Shown: positions 27,088 through 36,172 of the stretch, piece after piece
Layout: each line of letters starts with the position of its first letter
How positions within the stretch are numbered: position 1 is the stretch's first letter
Position numbers and translations under genes: made by a program
DNA from: Streptomyces lucensis JCM 4490
GTDB lineage: Bacteria > Actinomycetota > Actinomycetes > Streptomycetales > Streptomycetaceae
NCBI RefSeq assembly: GCF_014650035.1
Contig: NZ_BMUE01000009.1
Span: 124,001 to 188,000, forward strand
Reading direction: 5' to 3'
Length of the DNA: 64,000 bases
Notes under the pieces: model-generated
Database searches by the model: none
Seen by the model: the letters and a program-made list of their open reading frames with translations, nothing else
What the model was told of the DNA's origin: nothing

Positions 27088-27562
27088 CTTCCCGAGCGGA
27101 TTCGCCCGCTCCGGAGGCCATCAGCTTGGTCTGCATGGCGCTGAGCAGATCTGTGAGCATACGGCTGGCCTGAGGGGTGAAGGTCGACGCCGCCCTCAGG
27201 TGCACCTTCACCTCGGTCTCACGCACAGCCAGGCTCCCGTAGAGCTCCTTTACCAGCCCAGCGATCTTCTCGGCGGCGGCCTCGGTCAGGTTGGGGTCAC
27301 GCGACAGGTGATAGGCGATGACGTCCGGCGTGCTCTCCGTGCGAAGCCGCGTCGGTTGGAAGAAACGCTCAGGCGGTAGTCCCAGCCAGTCGACGATCCT
27401 GGTGAAGTTAGCGAGGTCGGGCAGGTGCCCCTTCTCGACCCTGGCGAGAGTGTTGAACGGCACATCGGCTTGTTCCGCCGCCGCGCGCAGGCTCAAACCC
27501 AGATGTGCACGATGTTGCTGCACGAGCGTCTGCAGTGCGTCGATATCGATGGGCTCGTCCAT
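27080..27562 (-). CDS. XRE-family repressor paired with ImmA peptidase
   Basis: A 160-residue regulator with an N-terminal helix-turn-helix (LSLRAAAEQADVPFNTLARV) and a C-terminal helical part. GGAGGTGG lies just before the ATG at 27562, which is preferred over more distal starts. It is divergent from the CBASS operon, with a 238-bp shared promoter region, so repression of that operon and of itself is the likely job. Confidence 0.85.
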   Translation of the reverse strand: MDEPIDIDALQTLVQQHRAHLGLSLRAAAEQADVPFNTLARVEKGHLPDLANFTRIVDWLGLPPERFFQPTRLRTESTPDVIAYHLSRDPNLTEAAAEKIAGLVKELYGSLAVRETEVKVHLRAASTFTPQASRMLTDLLSAMQTKLMASGAGESAREGG

Positions 27563-27800
27563 CCCGGCCACCTCCCTCCGCTGGATCCCTTCCAGCGCAC
27601 CGTAGCGTGGCGACTCTAAGACGATCACCTGGGGCCGATCACTCCACCCCTCCACTATGCGCCCCAGAACCTGGTTGTACCTCGTTCGGTACATGCCGTA
27701 CAGTCTGAGTCACTGCTGGTCCCCCTAGCTGTATTCCGGATCTCCAGTACCGCTGTGCACTTCTGTTCGTCTTGGTCGTGGATCCGGAAAGGACCGCCTG
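27563..27800. promoter_or_regulatory. divergent promoter region XRE / CBASS
   Basis: A 238-bp non-coding gap. Several GTAC-containing half-sites cluster at about 27675-27702 (GTTGTACCTCG, GGTACATGCCGTACAG), making the best operator candidate for the XRE repressor. Confidence 0.45.
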
Positions 27801-28718
27801 ATGAGCGACACCGCACTTCTCTCTATCGGCCACCGCGCCCTCCCTGACGCCTCGCTTCCTGGAGTGGCGGACGCCCGGCTCCTCCCTGACACGGAGTTTC
27901 AAGAGGCATGGGCGAGCATCGCACTGCCCACTGACATGAAGGACCGGATGCTCCGCGGCGCTGTGGCCGGCATCCAGCTCCGTCAGGCCGTCCCCTTCGA
28001 TGCCGTACCCCTGCACGGCATCACCCTCCTCACCGGCGAGCCGGGCGTGGGCAAGACCACCGTCGCCCGCGGACTCGCCGACAAGATCACCCGAGGTCTT
28101 CCTTCTGATCCCCCCTGGGTGTTCGTCGAGGTGGACCCTCATGCCCTGGCCAGTGCCTCGCTGGGCCGAAGCCAGCGCAGCGTGGAAAATCTCTTCGGCA
28201 CTGTTCTCGACGAAACGGCGAGCGTCGGCCCTCTCGTTGTGCTCGTCGATGAGGTCGAGACCCTGCTGACCGACCGCGCAGCCCTGTCCATGGACGCCAA
28301 CCCGGTGGACGTACACCGTGCGGTAGACGCGGCCCTGGTCGGACTCGATCGCCTCGCGCGTCGGCACCCCCACGTCTTCGTCCTCGCCACGAGCAACTTT
28401 CCCGACGCGATCGACCCGGCCCTGACCTCCCGCGCGGACACCGTCATCCGTGTTCCGCTCCCCGACCGGACAGCCCGCCGCTGGATCCTGGAGCACACCG
28501 TCACGGCGATCGTCGCCGCCTTTCCCGGTGCTCGTTCCCTGTTGACGGCCGACTCCCTCGACGTGGCGGCCGATCACGCCGAGGGACTCGACGGTCGGCG
28601 ACTCCGTAAGGCAGTCGCCGCCGCGTGCTCCCGCAATCCGGAGGCACAAGGCGACCCGAACCGCGTCACCGCTCAGGACCTCCTGGACGCCATCGGCCAT
28701 GCTCGGGAGACCTCATGA
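27801..28718 (+). CDS. TRIP13/Pch2-like AAA+ ATPase of CBASS
   Basis: A 305-residue AAA+ protein. Walker A GEPGVGKTT is at about residue 78, Walker B VVLVDEVE at about 144, sensor-1 Asn in ATSNFPDA at about 195, and an arginine finger in SRAD. In type III CBASS this remodeller disassembles the HORMA-CD-NTase complex and so keeps the synthase off. AAAGGA precedes the ATG. It is first in a five-gene operon with overlapping or touching ends. Confidence 0.93.
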   Translation: MSDTALLSIGHRALPDASLPGVADARLLPDTEFQEAWASIALPTDMKDRMLRGAVAGIQLRQAVPFDAVPLHGITLLTGEPGVGKTTVARGLADKITRGLPSDPPWVFVEVDPHALASASLGRSQRSVENLFGTVLDETASVGPLVVLVDEVETLLTDRAALSMDANPVDVHRAVDAALVGLDRLARRHPHVFVLATSNFPDAIDPALTSRADTVIRVPLPDRTARRWILEHTVTAIVAAFPGARSLLTADSLDVAADHAEGLDGRRLRKAVAAACSRNPEAQGDPNRVTAQDLLDAIGHARETS

Positions 28719-29182
28719 GCGTCACTGCCCGTCGCATCGCGTCCGTGCCGTACCGCACTTCGTCCCAAACCTGGCAAGCCATCGTCGATCTTCTCGCGCC
28801 AGAGGGGAGCCCGGCCCGACCCACGCTGCTGTCGGCCGGCGGTCCTAGTGCTGTGATCATCGCCGAGGAATACACAAGCAGTGCCCCGATCGTGGTGCTG
28901 CCCGTGACAGGGCCACGCATCCGGATCCGTACGGTCCACGGTGCCGATGCTTTCGACGCCGCCGAGGACGAAACCCCGTTGATGTCCCGCCCTCTGGACC
29001 AGCCGGGTTGGACGCTGTCGCTGCCCTGCGCTGCGGATGACCTCGACGAACTGCGCGCGGCCCTGACTGGACACTCGCACATCACGGTCCGGTCTTTGGA
29101 CGACGACGTCGACGACACCGCGAGCGGCCAGGCGCACGGGGTTCGGATCGTGATCAATGCCGCCGAGCTGGAGGCGCCATGA
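28715..29182 (+). CDS. unknown 155-residue protein of the CBASS operon
   Basis: This gene lies between the TRIP13-like and HORMA genes and overlaps both by 4 bp (ATGA), so it is translated as part of the set. The sequence begins MSVTARRIASVPYRTSSQTW and has an acidic segment DDLDELRAALTG and SLDDDVDDTASG. No family is recognised. Position suggests a third regulatory or sensor subunit, or a diverged second HORMA protein; neither is shown. It does not carry a signal peptide or membrane helix. Confidence 0.85.
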   Translation: MSVTARRIASVPYRTSSQTWQAIVDLLAPEGSPARPTLLSAGGPSAVIIAEEYTSSAPIVVLPVTGPRIRIRTVHGADAFDAAEDETPLMSRPLDQPGWTLSLPCAADDLDELRAALTGHSHITVRSLDDDVDDTASGQAHGVRIVINAAELEAP

Positions 29183-29700
29183 GCACCGCCGTCCGCGTCA
29201 ACACGCATGCCTACGCGGCCACACACGTGGCCACCGGCCTCATCAACAGCCTTCGCAAGATCGTCAAATCGAGCGGCCTCGACCCAGCTAGGTTGACCGG
29301 TCAGTGGACCGTCCTGGAGGCCGGTATCGCCGCTTGGCTCGAGTCCCAGCACCTGCGAGCCCTCGTCATGGAGATCTACGACCCTCGCCTGGGGTACGGG
29401 GACGATCTCGTCGGGCGGTTCGACTTCACCATCGACTACGGGTACTACCCCAACGGCGACGGTGACTTGTGGCTGGATCCCGAGACCGTCCACTACACAG
29501 TGCGCAAGGCAGGCAGTTTCCCCTCGCAGTGTGACTACCGCTTCATCGCCACCACCAGCGCAGGACGCCCGGACGTCCCCGGGTGGTCCACGACCAACCT
29601 GCGGTCCACCAACGGATTCGCCCGTAACGATGTCGGCACTGCCATCGGCGGCGGAAGTCTGGGCGCCGGACTCTCCTACTACACCCGGACGGCATCATGA
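29179..29700 (+). CDS. bacterial HORMA domain protein (sensor of CBASS)
   Basis: A 173-residue HORMA-family protein (bacHORMA_1-like). Recognisable blocks are THVATGLINSLRKIVKSSGL, MEIYDPRLGYGDDLVGRFDF and FPSQCDYRFIATTSAGRPDV. In type III CBASS the HORMA protein recognises a phage peptide, closes and activates the CD-NTase. It overlaps its neighbours at both ends by 4 bp. Confidence 0.9.
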   Translation: MSTAVRVNTHAYAATHVATGLINSLRKIVKSSGLDPARLTGQWTVLEAGIAAWLESQHLRALVMEIYDPRLGYGDDLVGRFDFTIDYGYYPNGDGDLWLDPETVHYTVRKAGSFPSQCDYRFIATTSAGRPDVPGWSTTNLRSTNGFARNDVGTAIGGGSLGAGLSYYTRTAS

Positions 29701-30581
29701 TGAGCATCCCCGTAGCCTTCGAGAAGTTCCGCCGGAATCTGGAGATCACCGAGACGGAGTCCCAGAAGGCCAGCCACCGACAGCAGAGCATCCGCAGGGA
29801 ACTTGAGACCGCTCTCGATGTCGAAGACACCTTCCTCACCGGTGCCTACCGGCGCAACACCAAGACCAAGCCGTTGGCGGACGTCGACATCATGGTCGTC
29901 CTTGAGGACACGGCTTACCTCGACCTGCATCCCCACGAGGTTCTTGAGGCCGTACGCAAGGTCCTGGCCCCTATCTACGGTGAGGATCGCGTGTGCTGCG
30001 ACCGGCGCGCCGTACGCGTCGACTTCGGAGTGAAGCTCGTCGACGACCTCACTGGCGATGTGGTCTCTTTCGACGTCGTGCCAGGCTTTGCCGAAGACGC
30101 CCACTACCTGATCCCCGACGACGTACTCGCCGAGTGGATCCCCACCAACCCCAAGGTGCACGCGGAACTCACGACCGAGGCGAACAAGGCTTTCTCCGAG
30201 CGATGGAAGCCCGTTGTCAAGATGGTCAAGACGTGGAACCGCAACCACGATCATCCCATCGAGGCGTCCTTCCTCATCGAAGTCATGGCCTTGAAGCTCC
30301 TCACAGGTGCCTGGGTGGGGCCGTATCCCCTGGAACTGCGCCAGTTCTTCACCACGGCCATCAGCGCCATTACTCAGCGGTGGCCGGACCCGGCACGCCT
30401 CGGCCCGGACGTCTCCGACATGTTCGACGGCGAGCCCGGCAAGCTTGAAGCCGCCCAGCGTGCCCTACGCGCGGCGGAAGCCGTGTGCACCGAGGCGATC
30501 CGGTTGGAGCGCTCGGGCCGCACCGGCGAGGCACTGGCGAAGTGGCAGGAACTCTTCGGCCCTCTCTTCGTCAAGTCATGA
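29697..30581 (+). CDS. CD-NTase (cGAS-like nucleotidyltransferase) of CBASS
   Basis: A 294-residue second-messenger synthase. The nucleotidyltransferase helix is TGAYRRNTKTKPLADVDIMV at about residues 47-66, with the two metal aspartates in DVDI and a third in SFDVVPGF at about 123. The usual GS of the motif is read as TG-A, as in several CD-NTase clades. The product is a cyclic oligonucleotide; clade C or D is the usual partner of HORMA/TRIP13. ATGATGA overlap with the HORMA stop. Confidence 0.92.
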   Translation: MMSIPVAFEKFRRNLEITETESQKASHRQQSIRRELETALDVEDTFLTGAYRRNTKTKPLADVDIMVVLEDTAYLDLHPHEVLEAVRKVLAPIYGEDRVCCDRRAVRVDFGVKLVDDLTGDVVSFDVVPGFAEDAHYLIPDDVLAEWIPTNPKVHAELTTEANKAFSERWKPVVKMVKTWNRNHDHPIEASFLIEVMALKLLTGAWVGPYPLELRQFFTTAISAITQRWPDPARLGPDVSDMFDGEPGKLEAAQRALRAAEAVCTEAIRLERSGRTGEALAKWQELFGPLFVKS

Positions 30582-31501
30582 CCCAGGGGCAGCAGTGGCC
30601 AGTACCGCCCGGTGCCTCCGGTCGGATCAAGGAGCGCCAGGACCAACCCGAGCACCTAAACAGGCTGCTGGCTTACTCCCACCTGTACAAGACGGCACTG
30701 CGATGGCGTCGCGTCAAGACCTGGGGAAACGTCCTTCTGGCCCTGACTGCGCCCTTGTTCGCGGTCTTCCTCCCCGGAAGCACGGGCACCCGCGGAGCGG
30801 TCGCTGCTGTCTGGCTGGTTCTGGGCAGAACCGTACTGTCAGGGCTTGAGCGGAACGCCACCCAAAGCGCTTTGGACATCCAGGAGTTGTACGACACCAA
30901 GCTCTTCCACCTGCCGTGGAACCAAGCAGTCGCGGGGCGCCCACCAGTACCGGACGACGTCTCTTCAGCCGCCCGCCACATCCGTAACCGCGGGCCCTAT
31001 CTTGACTGGTACAGCATTGAACTGGGAGACACCCCCTGGCCGGGCGATGTCCTCCTGTGCCAGCGTCAGAGCGCCGTCTGGAGCCGCCGAGACCACCATG
31101 CTTACGGTACCTTTCTTGCGATCAGCGGCAGTGCGTGGGCCCTCTCGATCGTCATCTTCGCCCTCGTACGCGACATGACGCTGCTCACCTTCCTCGTGGC
31201 GCTGTTCCTCCCAAGCACCCCTGCGCTCCTCGACACCATCGAACTCGCGCAAAGCCATTGGCAGCAGTCCACTAAGCGCCGACAAGTCGAAGACGATATC
31301 CACGACGTATGGGACGAGCACCAGGACAGGCCCGGAGATGTTCCCGTCCAGGAATGTCGGCGTCTCCAGGACGCCACCTACCTCTTGCGCCGCGACGGGC
31401 CACCCGTACCCAACTGGTTCTATGGCCTGCGCCGCCGGGAGACCGCCGCCGTCACAAACGACGGCACTGCGACGCTGCGGTCCTCCTCTGACCCCACCTG
31501 A
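30578..31501 (+). CDS. S-4TM/SLATT-type membrane effector of CBASS
   Basis: A 307-residue protein with two hydrophobic pairs (about residues 51-66 plus 71-88, and 175-193 plus 197-217) separated by a soluble segment, followed by a charged cytoplasmic tail. This is the layout of CD-NTase-associated S-4TM effectors, which are thought to disrupt the membrane when the cyclic nucleotide binds. The start overlaps the CD-NTase stop by 4 bp. It converges on the integrase gene. Confidence 0.85.
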   Translation: MTQGQQWPVPPGASGRIKERQDQPEHLNRLLAYSHLYKTALRWRRVKTWGNVLLALTAPLFAVFLPGSTGTRGAVAAVWLVLGRTVLSGLERNATQSALDIQELYDTKLFHLPWNQAVAGRPPVPDDVSSAARHIRNRGPYLDWYSIELGDTPWPGDVLLCQRQSAVWSRRDHHAYGTFLAISGSAWALSIVIFALVRDMTLLTFLVALFLPSTPALLDTIELAQSHWQQSTKRRQVEDDIHDVWDEHQDRPGDVPVQECRRLQDATYLLRRDGPPVPNWFYGLRRRETAAVTNDGTATLRSSSDPT

Positions 31502-31524
31502 ACCCAGTCAGGCCCGGTGGCTCC

Positions 31525-33101
31525 TCACACATCTGTCCTCACTCCTGCGCATGCCGGTATACCCCTTGAAACCGCTCGTCCTGTGCTACTGAAGCGCTCC
31601 CGGCGCGCTCGCAGAAGTCCATCGAGGATGCGTACCGGTGACTTGGGGCTCATCGCGAGGCGGGCGTCAAGTGCCGTCTCCCACTGCTCGGTCAGCCCCA
31701 GCATGAGGCGCTTGCGCATGCCTGGGGTGACGTGGGCATAGCGCGCTGAGACCGAGCCGTCGATGTGGCCCATGCGTTCGTCCATGAGTACCTTCTCGGT
31801 GCCCAGGTCCTCCATCATCGTCCGGTGGGTGTGGCGAAGGCCGTGGGGCGTGAGTCCCTTGGCTATCGGGAGCCAGCAGGCGTCGGCCCGATCGCTGGCA
31901 CCCCGTCCCCGTGCCGGGACACCGGGCCACGGCTCGCCGAGTAGGGGCACCGGCCGGGGCTCCTGTGGTGCCTTCTTCGGGTACCAGCCGGAGACCGCCG
32001 GCGTGAACAGCCAGGTCGCGAAACCGTTCCTACGCCAGTGGGCGGCATGCTCTGGCACGACACCGCCCCGCACGAACCGGAGGTCCGCGATGGCCTGCTC
32101 GACCTTCGCTCGCGTGGCCTCGGTGACGCGTTCGGGGTGGTTGAGCGCGTTGGACACCGTGCCGGTCGAGACGCCGGCACGACGGGCGACGTCGACGAGC
32201 TTCGCGCCCTGGTGGCCGCCTGTGCGGGCCGCGCCCTGCCCTTGGAAGACGTAGGTCTTGCCGTGGCAGGGGCATGGCTTGGGCTTCGTGCGGGCGATGT
32301 GGTCGGCGACCAGCGCGGACAGCCAGTCCATCGGTCGATGGTGCGGTAGCTGTCGTCCTTCGGCGGGCAGCGCACCAACTCCCCTGTGTCGAGTTCGTAC
32401 AGCTGCCACTCGACCCGGACGGCTCCAGGACGGACGAACGCGGTCTCCAGGCCGACGATCTCGCCCCAGCGCATGGCGGTGTACCCCTTGAGGACCACGG
32501 CGACGAACTCATCGTCGCGGCCGGAGAGCAGGGCGGCGCGCTCGGCGGTCAGCAGGATGCCGAGCGCGTCGGTGACCACCTTCTCCGGGCCACGGTCTCG
32601 GGAGCGGCCAGCGCGTTTGCCGCGTCCGCGTCGCCTAGCGGCTGGGTTGGACGTGATGAGGCCCTCGTCGATCGCGTCCTCGAAGATCAGGTGGAGCGTT
32701 GAGCGCCAGGTCTTGACGCTGGAGGCCGCGTAAAGGGCCTTCTCCTTCTTCTCCCACAGGTCGACGTCCGTGCGCAGGATGCCGGCGAGCGCCTTGTCCT
32801 CAAAGTCGGGGAGCAGGTGCTCCTCAATGTGGCGCTTGTAGTTCTGCATGGTGGAGGCGGCCAGGTCCTGGGCCTCGTACCAGCGGTTCGCGTACTCGCC
32901 GAAGGTCTCCTGGCCGAGGGCCGGGTCGCGCCAGTCGCCGCGACGGTACTTGTTCTCGGCCTCGGCCGCTGCCCGTTGGGCCTCGCCTTTGGTGGCGAAC
33001 CTGATCGCCTTGCCGTTCTCGTCCACGACCGTGTTGTGCTTGCCAGGCGCGACCTTGTACCGGCCGCGCCAGTAGTTTCCGCGCTTCTCCGCGAAACCCA
33101 A
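31525..33101 (-). pseudogene. tyrosine integrase, frameshifted, with embedded LacI-type HTH
   Basis: The two halves sit in different frames. From TTG 33101 the N-terminal part has the core-binding domain and the first catalytic Arg in TAMRWGE. Around 32330-32345 the frame breaks (a 1-nt loss fits), and the C-terminal half in another frame holds HGLRHTHRTMM and MGHIDGSVSARYAHV with the remaining catalytic His, Arg and Tyr. Between the catalytic blocks lies LVDVARRAGVSTGTVSNALN, a LacI-type helix-turn-helix. The element's integrase; site-specific recombination into the tRNA-Pro is inferred. Confidence 0.88.
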
Positions 33102-33152
33102 GTCCCGCTGTCCCCCTCTTCCTTGTCTTCGTCTACGGCAGATTGGATCGGG

Positions 33153-33533
33153 TCACGCGACAGTGCCGTACTGCTGCTGTCGACGCGGCGGGCGGGCCCG
33201 CAGGTGGGTCGCCGGCGCAACGACAGGGCGGCGACGTTGCGTCGAGCCGGTCTGCGTACCGGGCTCGGAGAGCGGCTCGGTCGCCCGGGCGGCTGTCTGC
33301 GCAGGCTGTGCCGGCCGCTCCTCGTAGAGACGGATGATCTCGGCGAGGTGCTCGGCGGTGAAGCGGTAGGCGCGGCCGACCCGGGTGTGCGGTATCAGGC
33401 GCCGTCGCGCTCGGTCCTTGACCCACCAGGCCGAGCAGCCGAGGGTGTCGGCGATCTCCTCGGGGCGGTAGAGGCGGGGTGGAGGGGCGTCGGACGGCCT
33501 GTGGGGGACGGGCGCGGGCGTGGGTCGGTGCAA
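33153..33533 (-). CDS. excisionase-like helix-turn-helix protein
   Basis: A 126-residue protein with a MerR/Xis-type winged helix: LYRPEEIADTLGCSAWWVKD followed by HTRVGRAYRFTAEHL. A Pro/Arg-rich tail follows. AGGAG lies 9 nt before the TTG at 33533. It is just upstream of the integrase, as in Streptomyces int-xis modules, and would direct excision. Confidence 0.85.
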   Translation of the reverse strand: MHRPTPAPVPHRPSDAPPPRLYRPEEIADTLGCSAWWVKDRARRRLIPHTRVGRAYRFTAEHLAEIIRLYEERPAQPAQTAARATEPLSEPGTQTGSTQRRRPVVAPATHLRARPPRRQQQYGTVA

Positions 33534-33577
33534 GGGGGCGGCTCCTGGTCGCGAGGCGGGAGGGATGCGTGGGCGGC

Positions 33578-33856
33578 TCAGGTGGCGCCCGGGCGCTGGA
33601 GGAGGGCGACGGGTGATACCTGCAGGGCTTCGGCGATGGCGACGAGGTCGTCGATATCGCATCGCCGCTTGGCGAGTTCGATGCGGGACAGCATCGTGTT
33701 GGACATAGGACGGCCCAAAGCGGTACACCGCGCGGCGAGTTGGCGCTGCCCAAGGCCGCGTTCCGTGCGGAGGATTTCGATGGTGCGAGCCGCCAGCATT
33801 CCTGCGGGCCCGATTTCCAAAGATCGTGCTGCCATGGCTCCAGTTGTAGCGTGCAT
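33578..33856 (-). CDS. XRE-family repressor of the element
   Basis: A 92-residue regulator with an HTH: LRTERGLGQRQLAARCTALG followed by NTMLSRIELAKRRCD. The ATG at 33856 has no ribosome site; an internal ATG at 33835 is possible. The palindrome CCGGTT-N5-AACCGG immediately upstream is the probable self-operator. Confidence 0.82.
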   Translation of the reverse strand: MHATTGAMAARSLEIGPAGMLAARTIEILRTERGLGQRQLAARCTALGRPMSNTMLSRIELAKRRCDIDDLVAIAEALQVSPVALLQRPGAT

Positions 33857-34345
33857 TCGCCGGTTTGGTTAACCGGTGATCGTCGGCTATGTTACGCCGC
33901 GCTCAATCGGTGAGCGAGGCGGTCGGGGTGCTGCGCAAGGCCGGATCCCCGAACGGGCCCCGACACCAGAGAGCCTCTCTGACGTGGGGTGTTGTGTTGT
34001 AGCTTCGTCGCTCGCAGGACGTCAACGGCTTGCCGATGTGATCCTTATGGCTCGGGATGCAGGGCAACTATTTGGTCAACCGCCAATCGTGCCCTACCGT
34101 TTTCGCACCGCCCTCTCCGTCTCGATTTCCAGCGGCATTTCTGCCGTGAGAGATTGCGCCGGATAGGGCTGGACTTGCGCGCCGTGGGTGTGGCTATGTT
34201 GACGACACCCCGGAAAGCGCGAGCGGCCATCAACGCTCCCGCGTCAACGGCCGGACATCCCCGCTCTTCACACCCGTCTCCGCCCCCGACCGACGGTGAA
34301 CCGTGGGCGCCCAGCCCACCGGCCACCGAGTGAGGACCGCCCCTC
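33857..34345. promoter_or_regulatory. regulatory gap between repressor and replication genes (489 bp)
   Basis: No convincing coding sequence is present. CCGGTT-N5-AACCGG lies at 33860-33876. The rest contains patches of lower GC (about 34000-34130), suitable for promoters of the rightward replication-transfer genes. No iteron-like repeat was recognised by eye. Confidence 0.5.
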
Positions 34346-35278
34346 TTGGCACGAATCCGCACCATCAAGCCGGAAGCCTTCGTCTCCGAGTCCCTGGCAG
34401 CCGTCTCCCTGACCGCCGAGCGCACCTTCTTCGGCCTGCTCACTCAGGCTGACGACCAGGGGCGCCACCGCGACCACGCCGCGATCATCGCCGGGCAGCT
34501 GTGGGTCCTGCGCCCGGAACACACGCCTGGCGCTGTCGAGCAGGACCTCGCCCAGCTTGCCGACGCCGGGCTGATATGCCGCTACAAGGGCCCGGGCGAC
34601 AAGCGCTACCTGCACATCGTCACCTGGCGGCAGCATCAGAAGATCAACCGCCCCAGCGCGAGCCGTCTTCCCGCCTGCCCGCACCACGACACGCAGGCTC
34701 GCACCGCGCCCGGCGTTGATGCGCCGGCTGCGGGAGTCGGCATCACGGAGCCCGCACCGCAGCCTCACGGAGCCCTCCGTGAGGACTCCGGGCGAATACG
34801 CGAGTCTGCGGTGAATCCGGTCACCGATGGCGAAACAGCAGGTCAGAGCGATTTCAGTGAGCTCTCCGTGAGGCAGCGGGGAGGGCTCAGTGAGGGAGCG
34901 GTGACGCCTCAGCGTCCGGATCTAGGACCTAGGATCATGGATCTAGGAAATACCCCTTCGGGGGGCGCGAGCGCCCCCGCACCCCACGCCGTCTCGGCCA
35001 ACGAGCTCATCGCCGAGTACGCCGCCGCTTGTACACACCGTCCGCCCAAGGACGTCCTGGGCCATCTCGCTCGCGAGGTGCGCAAGCTGCTCGGCGAGGG
35101 CATCGCCCCCGCCCACATCCGGGCCGGCCTGGAACGGCACCGCGCCAAGGGCCTGCACCCCAGCACTCTGCCGAGCCTCGTGCACGAGGCCATGAACGCG
35201 GCCCCCGCCACGCCGGTTGTCCACAGGGCGTGGACAAACCCCGCCGATGTCGAAGCCGCCTACGGAGGTGACCTCTGA
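34346..35278 (+). CDS. phage-type replication initiator (DnaD/O-like) protein
   Basis: A 310-residue protein beginning MARIRTIKPEAFVSESLAAV. The N-terminal winged-helix part (residues 1-110) resembles replication initiators of actinophages and Streptomyces integrating elements. A linker rich in Ser, Arg and Glu follows and a second helical domain ends the protein. Start is TTG with GAGGA upstream. Its stop overlaps the next gene's CTG start, so a DnaC-like loader follows directly. Confidence 0.75.
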   Translation: MARIRTIKPEAFVSESLAAVSLTAERTFFGLLTQADDQGRHRDHAAIIAGQLWVLRPEHTPGAVEQDLAQLADAGLICRYKGPGDKRYLHIVTWRQHQKINRPSASRLPACPHHDTQARTAPGVDAPAAGVGITEPAPQPHGALREDSGRIRESAVNPVTDGETAGQSDFSELSVRQRGGLSEGAVTPQRPDLGPRIMDLGNTPSGGASAPAPHAVSANELIAEYAAACTHRPPKDVLGHLAREVRKLLGEGIAPAHIRAGLERHRAKGLHPSTLPSLVHEAMNAAPATPVVHRAWTNPADVEAAYGGDL

Positions 35279-35976
35279 CCGCCACCCTGACCCGCGAGCC
35301 CCACCGGGTCGGCCCGCTCGCCGACCGGCTCAACGGCATCCTTGCCAGTCGCGGCATCGACCTCGCCACCGCTGCCGTCGAGGACGGGCGCGCCGAGCCC
35401 GTCACCGCGCTGGAACTCGCCGACGCCAGGATCCCCGCCCGCTACCGCCGCGCCCTGGCCGACCACCCGAAGGTCACCGCCTGGGCCGACGAGATCGCGC
35501 GCGCCGGACGCCCCGGCCCCGGTGGGCCGGGCATCGCTGAGGGCCCGTCGCTGCTGATCGCCGGCCCCACGGGCACGGGCAAGTCGTACCAGGCGTACGG
35601 CGCCATCCGCACCCTGCTCGCCCGAGGGGTCCGTCTGCGCTGGGAAGCGACCACCACCGCCGACTTCCACGCGCGCCTGCGCCCCCGCGCCGGCCACGAC
35701 GGCGAACGGGAGCTGCAGACCCTGGTGCGCTGCCCGCTGCTGTTCCTGGACGACCTCGGCGCGGCCAAGACCAGCGAATGGACCGAGGAGCTGACCTACC
35801 GGCTCATCAACCACCGGTACGAGCACATGCTCCCAACCCTCATCACCACCAACCTTCCGATGGAGCAGCTGCGCGTCACCCTCGGTGACCGCGTCGCCTC
35901 CCGCCTCGCCGAGATGACGGAGCGCGTCATCCTCGACGGCCCCGACCGACGACGCCGCACAGCGCCCGCCGCCTGA
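35275..35976 (+). CDS. DnaC/IstB-like ATP-binding protein, probable CTG start
   Basis: A 233-residue AAA+ helicase-loader-like ATPase. Walker A is GPTGTGKSYQAYG at about residue 105, Walker B LLFLDDLGAAK, and sensor TTNLP. In this frame no ATG, GTG or TTG exists between a stop at 35269 and codon 35725, which would delete the Walker A. A CTG at 35275 overlaps the upstream stop (CTGA) with GGAGGTGAC 5' of it, so CTG is the likely start. Confidence 0.85.
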   Translation: MTATLTREPHRVGPLADRLNGILASRGIDLATAAVEDGRAEPVTALELADARIPARYRRALADHPKVTAWADEIARAGRPGPGGPGIAEGPSLLIAGPTGTGKSYQAYGAIRTLLARGVRLRWEATTTADFHARLRPRAGHDGERELQTLVRCPLLFLDDLGAAKTSEWTEELTYRLINHRYEHMLPTLITTNLPMEQLRVTLGDRVASRLAEMTERVILDGPDRRRRTAPAA

Positions 35977-36172
35977 CTGGCCGCCTCAGCGCCCTCTCCT
36001 GGCCGACCCCGCCGCATCACCTGCGCTCACATCAGCCCTGCCCGCGCCAGCCACTCGCGTAGGCGGTTGCTCAGCGCTCCGTCGAATCGCCCTTCGCCCT
36101 CAATCCTCGACGCCTTGGAGCCTCCTCCTGCTTCCTCTCAGCCCCGTCCCCCTCGCCATACGGATCAGCGGC

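Noticed and set aside
31525..32409. LacI-family transcription factor as a separate gene
   Set aside because: The LacI-type HTH lies inside the integrase C-terminal half, in the same frame as the catalytic residues, so it is an embedded domain.
33876..34166. A 96-residue rightward frame in the regulatory gap
   Set aside because: No codon bias or domain; overlaps the operator region.
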